DNA of 64,000 nucleotides from assembly GCF_032854445.1 (NCBI RefSeq), contig NC_088295.1:6140501-6204500 (forward strand), written 5' to 3'. The DNA comes from Liolophura sinensis. Taxonomy: Eukaryota > Mollusca > Polyplacophora > Chitonida > Chitonidae. The translations under genes were made by a program, and so were the position numbers. This document shows positions 12,031 to 25,400 of this stretch, piece after piece. Positions within the stretch are counted from its first letter, which is position 1; each line of letters starts with the position of its first letter. Below the pieces are notes generated by a model, which saw only the letters and a list, made by a program, of their open reading frames with translations, did no database searches and was not told the origin of the DNA.

Positions 12031-13416
12031 AACAAATAAAATCTGTGGCCAACAATGCTCACTCAGTCATTCTACCTGAGTTGTTTAATGTTATGAGATT
12101 CAGTAATGCAGGAATAACACAATTATTTAGTCACAGAAAGGAATAATTCGAACCCACCATTACCAAAGGATAAGCAGTGTATTGCTGTTGACATTAACGT
12201 AAACGAATAACCCACTTTTTAAGCTGAGTCAGCGGGTTTCCCAGTCTCGGGCGATGAAGTCATCACCCAGGAACGATATCTCCTTGGGGAAAGTTATTAC
12301 ACAGCGACAGCTATAACGTATCAAAGCGATGTTACCATTTAGCTACTAGAAATAGGACCTCGTCTCGTAAAACATGCAGACCAGAGGTTATGCCGTTATT
12401 ATCTGTACAAAAAGATGATTAAATTTATGGCATTAACCAATGAAAGTCGTGGAAATGTCGAGAGATCTTTGGTGCACATGAGTCAGTGTTACTCACATAG
12501 ATAGTACCTATTTCACAGTTCACCTTAGGGTACTTTTGTATGTCAACACCAACAAAAGCTCACTGAAAACAGATATCACTTGTATCTTTCGGGGTTTGCA
12601 AATCAGTTCACAAAACTGAAACAGGTTCATTAATTTTCTCCAAAGCGTTGTTTAAATGCCTTCCAGAACCTTTAAATGTTCTGCAAACAAAGCATAGAAT
12701 TTTCACTGTTGTCCTTTTCCAAACAAGTTAGCGACAAATTGTGCTGAAGAGTGACGTCAAGAGAAGGGCGGAGAGGGTAATTAGATGGGGTCATGTTCTT
12801 CTGTTTGCCGCAGAACACATACCAGTTTTGTAAAATTAAATTCACGCACACAAACCTTTATACTCGAATGAAAAAAATAGTCAATCTATATGCAAACGTT
12901 ACAAATTAAGGTATCCTGAGTCAACAGAGGATTGTTCTTATGCCTTACATGCATGTATCTCTTCTTTTGTGGATATTTCAGCTCTCTGAATTAATACGTA
13001 GTTAACGTATATGTTTGTAAAGTAGCGAAAACAAGCTGATAAATGGTACGCAGACACTATCATTAACGGACCAAGCTCATTTCATACATTCATCAATGCA
13101 TTCTAATCACTCTTTTTTGCTGTCATTGTTAATGGTATATGTTGCAAACAAACGATTTGGCTAATTAAATAACGACTAAAGTATAAAATCTAGATAGAAG
13201 AAACTCTTTTACTTGAAGTCAAGACGTATACACTGTACAATCATTTTGACGCCTTTCAGTCTTAAATTTAACTGTTCCATGCAGAGAAGTAAACACCAGG
13301 CAAATTTTATAAATGGTGGATAGGTCGCCAATGAAAACGTTTAAATATACATATTTAAACACTCTTACGAAACGTATAAGAGTAACCAAACAGCCATGTA
13401 AATGCGAAGTAAACTC
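12031..13416. other. Gene-free stretch, 3' flank of gene B
   Basis: This is sequence downstream of the stop of minus-strand gene B and would include its 3' UTR. No coding exons or repeat arrays were seen. Confidence 0.4.
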
Positions 13417-16400
13417 TTAGGAAATCTCGGCATCACATTCAACACGTGTTCTGTGGCCAAGTGTTTGAAAGGCGATTTTCAGCACCAGACAGCCGCTGGC
13501 AAGGGCGATGATACCGGCGTAAGACAGAAACAATCCGCCCAGGCTGTCCAGCCCCAGGCTGTTGACCTTGTCGTCATGAGGGTGCAGACAATGACTAGGC
13601 TGCCCCCACCACTTCTTTCTCCACTTCTCAACTAAACCAGCTTCTTGCATCTGATGTATACTGTTGAAAAAAAAAAGAGATCGAACTCGTGAATTATCCA
13701 CCACAACGGGCCCATCCAGCCTGTCCACATTCTTCACATTTCCATGCTGAGCGAAGAACATCTGCAAAACTGTTGGCTAAGCTTTTCTGTATGTTTTTTG
13801 TCTTTGGTTCAGACTTTGCCCATGCTGACGGATTGGTGTACAGCTTTTTCATTTCAGAGCGCTAGTCGACAACAATTTATGCAGGTATAGGCGCGGAGTT
13901 ACACCGTCCAGGTTTATGGATGTTTGTATGGAAGTTTTGTTCAATTCACAAAGCCATTATGAATAAATACATGAACATATTAATTTGAAATACAGTTGTG
14001 AAATACAGGTGATCGACATACAGGTAAATATAGGATTTTAGAGACAGAGTGTTACCTGGATAAACCCACGATCATATTTAGCAACTGAACCACATTGCAT
14101 TTCTGGCGAGATGTTACAATTTTAGATTGAAACATTGGTAGATTTAATACAGAGCTGAGTAACACTGACTACCGATTTAGTTTACACTAAAACGGGTAAC
14201 AGTGCCCATGTGGGATCCCAGCAAGGGGGAATTCATCACGAATGTTGGTAGGCTACTTACAAAGGGTTGACTATGTGGGCGTAGGCTGCTCCCTCGGAAA
14301 GGACAAACCCGTATCCAACAAAATCAAAACTTTCCGCCGCCACTGAGAAAGTAAAGCAGCTTTCACTGGATAAGGAATCAAGAACAGGTTTGTCTCCCAC
14401 ATACGCGTATTTCCCCGTTCTTATCAGGTTGAGCACTTCTTCCTCTAGAGAAACCCTTGGTGCTTCCTTCATACGGCTCCATGCTTTCTGGTACAGCTCG
14501 GTTCTAGATTCCTACATTCAATACACGACTAGGTTACATCGCTGTCTCAAATAAGAGAATATTTTATATAGAATTTATAAACATTCATTTATTATATATA
14601 GAACTGGGTTAAGGTATGAATACATGTAGGAAACAATAGTCTGTGAAAAGCTTTCAGTGCATTCGAAAGGTCAGATATATTAGGCAAATTGTCCGGAGTC
14701 CAAGTATAATATACAGCGCTGAATAGTGCGTTCTTTATGGTTGACGAGCTTACACTTAAAACCGACCCGTCGAACAGTCACTTTACCTTAAAGAATGTTT
14801 CAAAGCTACTCCCTGCCTCAATGAATGGCAGCATAGCATCTTGAGCAACCAGCTCCCCCATATTATTTATAGGCGGTGGGGGCAGAGAAATTGTAAGGAA
14901 GGCGGCTAGGTTGGCTGTGTAGGTGGCCACCAACAGGATGGTGAACAGCCACCAGAATCCAATCAGACAGCGGCCGGAAACGGCTCGTGGACTGTGCTGA
15001 ATGCCTGCAAATTCACACGTACATGTAAATCGGAAAGGGCAGAGCTGTGCGGATTATACTACGTGAAAACACAATGACCAGTGTGTTGCATCGAGGTAAA
15101 AAGTATATAAATTGAACAGGATGGGAACTAGGATATAGCGAAACATTAAGATATTTGATAAATAACAGTCTGACCATCATTTCTTGTGATGAGCTATTTG
15201 TTTCTTATTTGAGCGGGGCCAGGAAAAATAGTTCCTGGTCACATTCCACATTGACGAGTTTCACTCTACAGAAGACCTATGTTCAAATCAAGAGGGCATT
15301 GTAGCCCTTCGTAGTGTCCTGCTCCTTACCTTGCTCTGTTACGGAACTGTAAACCATCCACATGTTGTCCTCCAGACTAGACTCGTACTTTTGCTGAAAA
15401 GGACGCGCTTCAGGTGTCATCTGGAATGGCGTATATCGGTTAACAAGTAAAGAGACGAAACCAACGAGAAAAACAGAGCAGAGAACACTGATCCACACCT
15501 GAGCAGAGTAAGGCTTCAACGTCTGGAACAGACTCTTCTTGGCCTGATACCCAGGTGAGAGGGTCATGATACCGGTACTACCTTCTGAGAACGGAACGGT
15601 GAAGTCGATGACCTGTTCTCTAAGCGAAGTGATGGTGAATGGACCGATAGCCATTTCCGCTTCCTGGAGAAAACAGCAACACTGAATTTTGTTCATCTTC
15701 ACAGATGGGATAGTACAGGAAGCCTAACTTTGGTACGTTAGTCACTCTTGTTAAGATTTGTAGCAACTTAATTCTTGACAAAACTGACTTTAAAGCAAGA
15801 TTTGTAATAATCATCTTCAAGTATATAGCGGACTTACCCGAGCTGCTGGATGATGTGATTTTTTTTGCTGGTTAATAAAGTGTTACAAGCGACTGGTGCG
15901 TGCTGGTGAGGCTCTCTGGTGCTATCACCTGAGTTCGCTCCGTTATACTTACTTGGTCTTCTTCGTTCAGTTCAAGTCGTGATCAAACATTTGTGTGCTT
16001 GTGCTATTGTGAAGAACTGTGGATTTGGTGAAACGCTCTGGTGTTAGAAAATTGCGGTGAGTACACTAAGTGAATCTAAATTATAACCCGTAGTAAGTGT
16101 CACAAAAATGTCTGCATTCATAAAAAAAGATATAACTGTAAATCATCATTTGTCAGACTCATGCCACTAACAGCATTTGCTCCGATTGTCTTGAAATTTA
16201 CCAAACGGGCCATATACTTTTTGTCGCAAACATAGACCAAACGTTTTAATTTTTCCAATTTCGGTCAGTTTCCAGAAGAAACAGGAAATTGTGTAGATCC
16301 GAAATATAGTGACGGCGTAATTGCAGTATAGCAGAGCGTTAGACGCAGATAGCAATTTATGCATTTGGCATTATTACACACAAGGGTGTGCAATATGTCG

Positions 16401-19400
16401 CCATTCACTTCATTCAGATTCAAACAGATAGTTTCAAAAAATGAATTGTTCATGGGTGACCCATTTTTAACCATTTCATCATTACGAACTAAAAAAAAAA
16501 TAAAACAGTAGAAACTTGTTACAAGGAGTTCACATGAAAAAAGTTAAAGACAATTACGTTGATCAAGAGATATGTGTTAACCTATCAATATCTGACAGGT
16601 GTGTCCTACATATGACGTAATCAGATCTCACAAATGTGTCCTATATATGACGTCACCATATCTTACAAATGTGTCCTACATATGACGTCACCATATCTCA
16701 CAAATATGTCGTACATAAGGCGTTGCCATATCTCACAGACGTGTCCTACATATGACATTACGACACCTCACAAATATGTCCTACATATGACGTTGCCGTG
16801 TTTCACAGATGTGTCCTACATATGACCTTACCATATCTCACAGATGTGTCCTACATATAACGTTACCATATTTCACAAACGTGTCCTACATAAGGCGTTA
16901 CCATATCTCACAGATGTGCCCTACATATGATCTTACCATATCTTACAGATGTGTCGTACATGTGACCGGGGGTCTCCGTGCCTCAGTTGGTTAGCGCGCT
17001 AGCGTAGCGTAATGGCCCAGGAGCCTCTCGCCAATGCGGTCGCTGTGAGTTCAAGTCCAGTTATGCTGGCTTCCTCTCCCGCAGTACGGGGGTAGGTCTG
17101 GCAGCAACCTGGCAGATAACGGGGATGGTCTCCCCCCCCACCCCACCCTCCATAATGCTGGCCCCCCCCTAGTGTAAGTGTAATATTCTTGAGTACGTCG
17201 TAAAAACACCAATCAAATAAATAAATAAATAAATATGACCTTACCCTATCATCATAGAGGATTCCTACATATGAAGTTACCCAATCTCACGGGGCCTCCG
17301 TGGCTCAGTTGGTTAGCGAGCTAGCGCAGCGTAATGACCCAGGAGTCCCTCACCAATGCGGTCGATGTGAGTTCACGTCCAGCTCATGCTGGCTTCCTCT
17401 CCGGCTGTACGTGGGAAGATCTGTCATCAACCTGCGGATGGTCGTGGGTTTCACCCGGGCTATGCCCGGTTTCCTCCCACCATAACGCTGGCCGCCGACG
17501 TATAAGGGAAATAGTCGGCGTAAAACACCAATGAAATAAATAAATAAATAAACCATATCTCACAGATATGTCCTACACATGACGTTACCCTATCCAACAG
17601 ATGTATCCTATGTATGACCTTACCAAACCTGTGTCCTGCATATAATTCTATCATATCTCACAAATGTGTCCTACATATGACATTACCATATCAGCAAACA
17701 GACATAATATCCATTAGTCTAGTTCGGATGAGATGTGCTGAAAGTGTCACTTATTACTTTGCATGTGTTGTTTTTATGCATGGTAAATTATACCAGTGTA
17801 ATAATGCCTATACATAAAAATGTATCGTTGATAAATCTATTATTGCAATGTTTTGTACAAATATACAAATGTCAAAATTCGCTGGTATCATGTGGCCAGT
17901 CTAATTATAGAGGGTAAACGCAAGAGGGTAAAACAGCAAAACGACATGTAACTTGCCACATAATGTCCTGCAGTTAACTTACAATAATATTATTTTTAAA
18001 TTTCCGCTCACTGCATGATATAAACGATCATAGGAAAGAAGCCCAGAAAATCCACTTCCTTTTTAGACATGTAAACGTCTGGTCTGAAAAACAATCAACA
18101 CAACAATGTTGTTGTTATAGCTGTTTGAACAGTGCTTTTTGTTTCGTTGCTTGGCCATGAGCCGACTTTCTCTCTCAAACAACGGAATGTTTTACAAAAA
18201 GTGTCCTGACGAATGTACAAATTAAGACACATACAGAGAAAGTCCGTTTGGCCTCCTGAACAATGGCCCTGCATGGCACATGGGGGATGTATGGCCTCCG
18301 GAACAATGGCTCTGCATGGCATAGGGGGAAAGTATGGCCTCCTGCACAAGAGGTCTGCATGGCACAGGGGGATGTATGGCCTCCTGAACAAGGGCTCTAC
18401 ATGGCAGAGGGGGGAAGTATGGCCTCCTGAACAAGGGCTCTGCATGGCACAGGGGGGGAAGTATGGCCTCCTGCACAAGAGCTCTGCATGGCACAGGGGG
18501 ATGTATGGCCTCCTGAACAAGGGCTCTGCATGGCACAGGGGGAAGTATGGCCTCCTGAACAAGGGCTCTGCATGGCACAGGGGGGATGTATGGCCTCCTG
18601 AACAAGGGCTCTGCATGGCACCGGGGGATGTATGGCCTTCTGAACAAGGGTCCTGTATGGCACAGGGGGGAAGTATGGCCTCCTGCACAAGGGCTCTGCA
18701 TGGCAAAGGGGGATGTATGGCCTCCTTAACAAGGGGTCTGCATGCCACAGGAGGGATGTATGGCCTCCTGAACAAGGCCTCTGCGTGGCACAGGGGGTAT
18801 GATGTTTCTAATAAAATATATTAAAACCTGTGAATATTACAAACAAAGCATATAGAAATGTTAAAACAGACATTGCTGAACACAACGTAGGCGTAGTGTA
18901 CTTTCAATACTGCATACGTGTGTACTTTCATACGACCCAGATTGCTGGGTTTCTTGAAACTGTACCTGTTAAGCTGATGGTGATGCTACTTTTGTTAATG
19001 AGGTGTGTGTGGAGGGATTTATCTGATTGCTTGTCGTTTCCATACTTCAACAACCATTATGCGGAGATGTTATGACGACAATGAGAGCTCTGGTTTGACG
19101 CACAATCTGTAGATCATTCTTTCCTAGCGCAAAGCCAATATCTACAACACAGCACACCCAATGCCTCCAAATCGAAGTAAACCATGTGCACTCTCTAACA
19201 CTCCACAACTTTCCACAAACACAGCAGTGACACTGCGCCGTGTCTACGCAGGGATGCATAGAGTATCTGTCGAGGACCAGCCTCAGTACCTACTGCACCC
19301 CACTCGTTGTCACCTATGCGATTTCACCGCATTGTCCAAACTAAAACATACACTACATGCCTGGACATTCAGGACACTTGTACTGAGCCAATATAAAAAC

Positions 19401-22400
19401 GGATCAAGCCATACAGCAATCGTAAGATAACTTTATTTTTCTGAGCTACTTACTTACATGTTTTCATATAGATCGGTAACCACTGTTAAAACAATATGAC
19501 CAACCGGAATTGTCAGTCACAACGCCAGATCAGCCAAGGAAATATAAAATGTGATTGTACGTGCTGGCGATAGTGCACGCCGGTGCGATTCTAATCGAGC
19601 TACAAACGTCTGCTTTAAATTGTATGTGTTGGCGATAGTGCACGCCGGTGCGGTTCTAATGGCGTGACAAACATCTTTTTCAGATTGTATGTGTTGAAGA
19701 TTGTGCACGCCGGTGGGGATCTAATCACGATACAAACGTGTGTTTTAGATTGCACATGTTGACGACAGTGCACGGCTGTGAGGTTCGCGAGACAAACGCC
19801 TGTTTTAGATAGTGGGTGTTGATAGTGCACGGCTGTGAGGTTCCCGGGACAAACGTCTGTTTTAGATTGTGGGTGTTGATGACAGTGCACGGCTGTGAGG
19901 TTCTAATCGCGACAAAGGTCTGTTTTAGATTGTACGTATTGACGATAGTGCACGGCTGTGCGGTTCTAATCACGCGACATTCAGAAGCCGTGCCTAACAG
20001 AAAGGTTGCACGGCGTTATATGTGATACTGTGGGTTGTACCAAAATGACAGGTGTCGTGAGTTCAGCAGCACAAAATCATAATCCTGCAGACACATCACG
20101 CCGCAATTATATACTCTGATGTACATATGACAAAGCAAATCCTGTTGAGAAGTGATGCCCACCCAGCCGTATTGCTTTCCTCTGTACAGTCGTTCCTTAC
20201 CCCTCTCTGGACCATGCCAATCATACCGTTCCAGCTGCCATTGCCAATTGGAGCGCCGTAAAAAGTATCCATTGGCTCTACGATGGTGTAGCTAAAGGAA
20301 AAATTTGGGAATGGAAACATAAAAATATGAAATGGACAAGTTTTCGAATTTCACTAACATTATAATGTAAAAAATACAAAAACCTGGCTTTAAAATGTAC
20401 ATATCACCCGTTTATCTCAGTGGGATTTTGTTACAAGTACACATCAGCTGGTCATCAGGGGGCACCATGAGAGTTTTGTAAGGAGCAAAATGTTTATTTC
20501 AGAAGGCGAAGGAATGTCAGTCATGGTTGTGTTAAGATTCTGAAAAATACCAATTACCAAAACATGAAAAAGCGTCGACTTCATTCACTTACTTGAATCC
20601 CATACGGTCAGCCAGTTCATCTAAGATATCGATACAGAACCCCACATAGCTGTGACGATTTCCTTTCAGCACTTTCATCACAAATGGTGCTGTCTAAAAC
20701 AAGAATCATCAACGCAAACCTGAAAGTTTCTAATATTTTCACTAAGAGTTTGAGTGATAACTGAAGCTTAGTTTCTAATTCACGAGATTTAACTCTGTAC
20801 GGGATATGAGCGCATTGTAGATGGTAGCATAATAAGTTAGGATGTCAGGCCAGTGTGGAGTGAGGTGAGGTCTTCAAAAAAGGTATATTCATTCACTTTA
20901 TATCATTTGATGGTTATGCCACACACAAGAATGTTTCACTTGTAAGGCTGTTGTCCGGCTTATGGGGAACGAAAGCATGGGATGCATAAACAATAATCGC
21001 ACTCTTTCACAAGCCTTATTGCGGAAGGAAAGCGTGGAGTGCACGGAGAAAATCATCAGACTCTACCAGGTCCCTGACTTCATGGGTAAAGGAAGAAGTG
21101 AAGTACACGTAAACAACCATCCCACCCTACTAGACTCCTGACCTTATGGTTTTAGGAAAGCGTGGACTACACGTAAACAACCATCCCAACCTACTAGACT
21201 CCTGACCTTATGGTTTTAGAAAAGCGTGGAGTACACGTAAACAACCATCCCAACCCACTAGACTCCTGACCTTATGGTTTTAGGAAAGCGTAGGGTACAC
21301 ATAAACAACCATCCCACCCTACTAGACTCCTGACCTTATGGTTTTAGGAAAGCGTAGGGTACACATAAACAACCATCCCACCCTACTAGACTCCTGACCT
21401 TATGGCTTTAGGAAAGCGTGGAGTACACGTAAACAACCATCCCACCCTACTAGACTCCTGACCTTATGGTTTTAGGAAGTGTGGAGTACACGTAAACAGC
21501 TATCCCAACCTACTAGACTCCTGACCTTATGGTTTTAGGAAAGTGTGGAGTACACGTAAACAACCATCCCACCCTACTAGACTCCTGACGGAGATGGAGT
21601 ACACGGGGACAACCATCACACTTTTGCAGGCACCTCACCATATGGCGCAAAGAAAGCATGGAGTTCAGGGAGACAACAATTGCACTCTGATACGCATTTG
21701 CGGCCACTTTTGGCAAAGCCGCGTGCGACATTTTTAATCGTACATTTGTTGTACGATATTTTTCGTCACTATTGACGTACCATTGTCCAATATGTGCGAT
21801 ATCGAACCAGTACGACGACATCTTTGTGAAAGTGACACCTATCAGGGAAACTGACATACGGAGTTCAGTACAACTTGTTATGGATAAAAGGTAAACAAAG
21901 CATACGACTCATACTACTATATTCCATACAATGGATTCCACTAACTCGGGATAGAGCTCGTGGTGTAATGATTATTCCGAAAAGCATATGTTACACTCTT
22001 CCTACCTCCAACGAGGCCACTAGGATGGTTTTCCCGAAGTCGTAAAACGTGTTTAGGAAGAGGTTTCTCTTGTCGGTCACCAAGCCGTGTGCCTCACTCC
22101 AATTCCCGCTGTGAACAACGGTGACATCTCCACTTCTGTCAGAGGAGCTGGCTATCTCATACTCCATCGGAGTTGTGTGCTCTTCACTCAGATCTATCGA
22201 GAATTGCCTCTGCAACAATGAATTACAATATTCGACACATTACAAAAGACTGTATACAGAACTCAGGGTAGTATATGCCTTCGTGTAATGGAAGTAAATG
22301 TAAAAGCCACATGCATTTTGGAATGTGTAGTGTTTAAACTTGAACTCGTTGTTTTGAGTAATGTTGTTATGGATCTCAAAGGAAGTGAATCTGGTCTATC

Positions 22401-25400
22401 TGGCAGCCGTCATCCATCTCTTCCCTCCTCCTGCAAGAGACCACCGGATTAGACAACGCGACCTTACTGGTTTGGTTCAACTCATCACTTATTACAAAGG
22501 GTATAATAATTTTCTTTGGAAATGTTTTGAGACCATTTCGGCTCATGATGTTGTGACGGGTCCTCTTCAGTTTAACTGATGATCAATGGTACATAAATAT
22601 CGGATATCAATGCATTGTTTACAATAGATTTTAAAAAATACGTATATTAAACTGAAGGTTACCAATAGTGCCTTTAGCCGGTCGTGATGGGACAATAGAC
22701 TTGGTTTGAACACACTACATGGAGATTCGGAGGAGTTATAAGGTGTGATGTAACTTGTCAGTGTGTTGAATAAAAACGCCAACGAATCGTGTAACAGTTT
22801 ATCCAGTGCCTGAAACATGGAAGAAATGCACACGAATAAATAAAACGGCAGATATTAATATCCAATGTAACCCATGTTATCCAATTTACACAGCAGCAAA
22901 GCCAGACAGAGGACCATGGAGGTCGCAACAGCATGCTAAAACGTGATTTACTTCCTAGCTAAGGTTAAGGAAATGGAAGATATACGAGTTTTCTCTCCAT
23001 GCCTCACTGCAGTTTAGGCTAGGTAGGATAACTTACAGTTATACTGTCACGTGTCATCACATGACTGGTTTCCACCCGTTCCCGCCATGACTCCTCCATA
23101 CAGCCGCTCCACTTCTCCGTCACAAACACCACATTAGCGTGGACATCCGCCTTAAGTGATCTCAATGCCTCCTGTGACGTCACATCCGAGATCACAATCC
23201 ACAAGTAACCATCACTCAAAAGATCGATTTCCTGTAGACACAAATATCAAGATATCAAACATTCCTTCGATTAAAAGTTATTTCGTGTTTGATTTTACTG
23301 AAATAACATGTTAATGTTGGTTACGAATTTTACCGACAGCCTATACATGATAATCCGTCACATTTCCAAACAGCCGGAAACATCAGTACTTATTACAGCG
23401 GATACAAATGTTCATGGTTTGTACTGTGCAATACAGAGTCTTATTATAAAGATATATCTGTAGTCCAGTGAAATCAGTCCTGCACTTGGAGTGATACTGC
23501 GTGCCTGAGAGACATATTATTTTTCATATTGTATGGTAGCATTTAAGGGGGATAACTGTATACGCTGAAGCATTTAAGGTGTGTATTGTATCTCCACGTT
23601 TCTGCAAACATTGATGAGGTTGAAATGCTGACGGAGTAATACATTTTATTATTTGTAGATTTCCAAATTTCACAAAGTAATACAGCGAAGATCAAAAGCA
23701 ACCTGTTGCCTTTCGTCCAATACAGATTTTCAACACAACATGGCTCGTATAATACAACTCCATAATATACAAAACTGTTCACAGCAACCTTATAAAATTT
23801 GGGAAATCATGATTTACAGCAATAACGCGTTCTTAATAGCTCGAGAAAAGGGAACATAACTTGTTGAGATCTTACAATTCCTTATTCCTGTATGGATTAT
23901 TTGTATGCTGCATAGGTATAAAGGGCGTGGCGGAAGGGATTAGCACGTCAGCGGGGGGTAATCTCACCATTGTGTTCTCTGTGAGTTCAAGTCCAGCCCA
24001 TGCTGTCTTCATCTCCGGCCGACATGGGGATGGTCATGGATTTCCCCTGGGCTCTGCCCAGTTTCCACCCACCATAATATTGGCCGCCGTCATGTAAGTG
24101 AAATAGTCTCGAGTACGCCGTAAAACACCAATCAAATAAATGAATAAATAATAAGTATAAAGGAAACAGGTGTTACGGCAGATGGCAAGAAGAATTTAAA
24201 CGCTACAGGATAGAGCTACTCATTAACACCATGTACATTATACACACTGAGGTTTCCTGATAAAAAAAGTTGAAGGAAATAGCACTTAACTGTGTAAAAC
24301 ATACGCGGTTTTGAATCCAAAGCCACACTATCAATTTCAAAAGTGGCACCTCTCTTGTGACTTTACCTCAGTTACGGTTTTATTTCAGCTGTTTCATTCA
24401 GTGTTACTTTATGATTTATCGGAAGTATAATTCAACGGATATCTATAACGTACCTTTGCATTATTTTTCAAATTCTGCCATTAAATGTAATAACAGCACA
24501 GCATTTTGAGTAATTCTAAACCAATGACGTCTAATAAATTGGAATGGATAGCCCTGAACTTTCCCCGCTTAATTCTGTTTAAGCCATGATTATAGGATGT
24601 GTGTGAGAGTTACATTTACACGAGCAGTTGGAATAAAAACCTTAAATGAGGCACATGCAAATTGAAGAGGCCGTATTTAACTGGCTACGTGTGACCATTT
24701 ACCAGCTCTCACACTGCCATCGCTGATCTGGTTTTACTCTCTGTGCTGTGTGTCTATCACATTGTCGTCGCTGATCTGGTTTTACTCTCTATGCTGTACA
24801 GCTATCACACTGTCGTCGCTAATCTGGTTTTACTCTCTATGCTGTACACCTATCACATTGTCGTCGCTGATCAGGTTTTACTCTGTATGCTGTACAGCTA
24901 TCACACTGTCGTCGCTGATCTGGTTTTACTCTCTATGCTGTACAGCTATCACACTGTCGTCGCTGATCTGGTTATACTCTCTATGCTGTACAGCTATCAC
25001 ACTGTCGTCGCTAATCTGGTTTTACTCTCTATGCTGTACAGCTATCACACTGTCGTTGCTGATCTGGTTTTACTCTCTATGCTGTACAGCTATCACACTG
25101 TCGTCGCTGATCTGGTTTTACTCTCTATGCTGTACAGCTATCACACTGTCGTCGCTGATCTGGTTTTACTCTCTATGCTGTACAGCTATCACACCGTCGT
25201 CGCTAATCTGGTTTTACTCTCTATGCTGTACAGCTATCACACTGTCGTCGCGGATCTGGTTTTACTCTCTATGCTGTACAGCTATCACACTGTCGTCGCT
25301 GATCTGGTTTACTCTCTATGCTGTATAGCTATCACACTGTCGTCGCTAATCTGGTTTTACTCTCTATGCTGTACAGCTATCACACTGTCGTCGCTGATCT

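Larger units (their letters stand above)
16600..17700 (+). repeat. 35-bp minisatellite interrupted by two SINEs (gene B intron 9)
   Basis: Units near TATCTCACAGATGTGTCCTA followed by CATATGACGTTACCA recur with a 35-bp period from 16600 to 16967. They resume at 17236-17290 and again at 17553-17700. The two gaps are filled by full-length SINEs in the same orientation. The array lies in the 4.5-kb intron between exons 9 and 10 of gene B. Confidence 0.9.
13417..20693 (-). other. Gene B: ligand-binding and channel exons 8-13
   Basis: S1 spans exons 8-10: GFCIDILDELADRMGF, then FYGAP (Tyr where GluA2 Tyr450 lies), then [15 protein letters not shown] with the Pro, Thr and Arg that hold the ligand alpha-amino and carboxyl groups. 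TM1 follows a KPYSAQVW segment. The pore loop [14 protein letters not shown] aligns with the AMPA LWFSLGAFMQQG, placing Glu at the Q/R site. TM3 is [21 protein letters not shown]2 has AGSSFETF (Ser-Ser for the Ser654-Thr655 pair) and YAYVGDKP, with Asp in place of Glu705. A Cys pair (SESC and PSHC) matches the conserved S2 disulfide. TM4 lies in the last exon, followed by about 20 cytoplasmic residues. Confidence 0.85.

Noticed and set aside
15840-16060. Possible extra receptor exon or LTR-like sequence with ACTTACC donor motif
   Set aside because: The minus-strand frame before the donor is not receptor-like, and no paired LTR was found.
18095-18824. Cys/Pro-rich open frames on both strands
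   Set aside because: Generated by a 42-45 bp G/C-rich minisatellite; frames open on both strands at once and no flanking coding signal.
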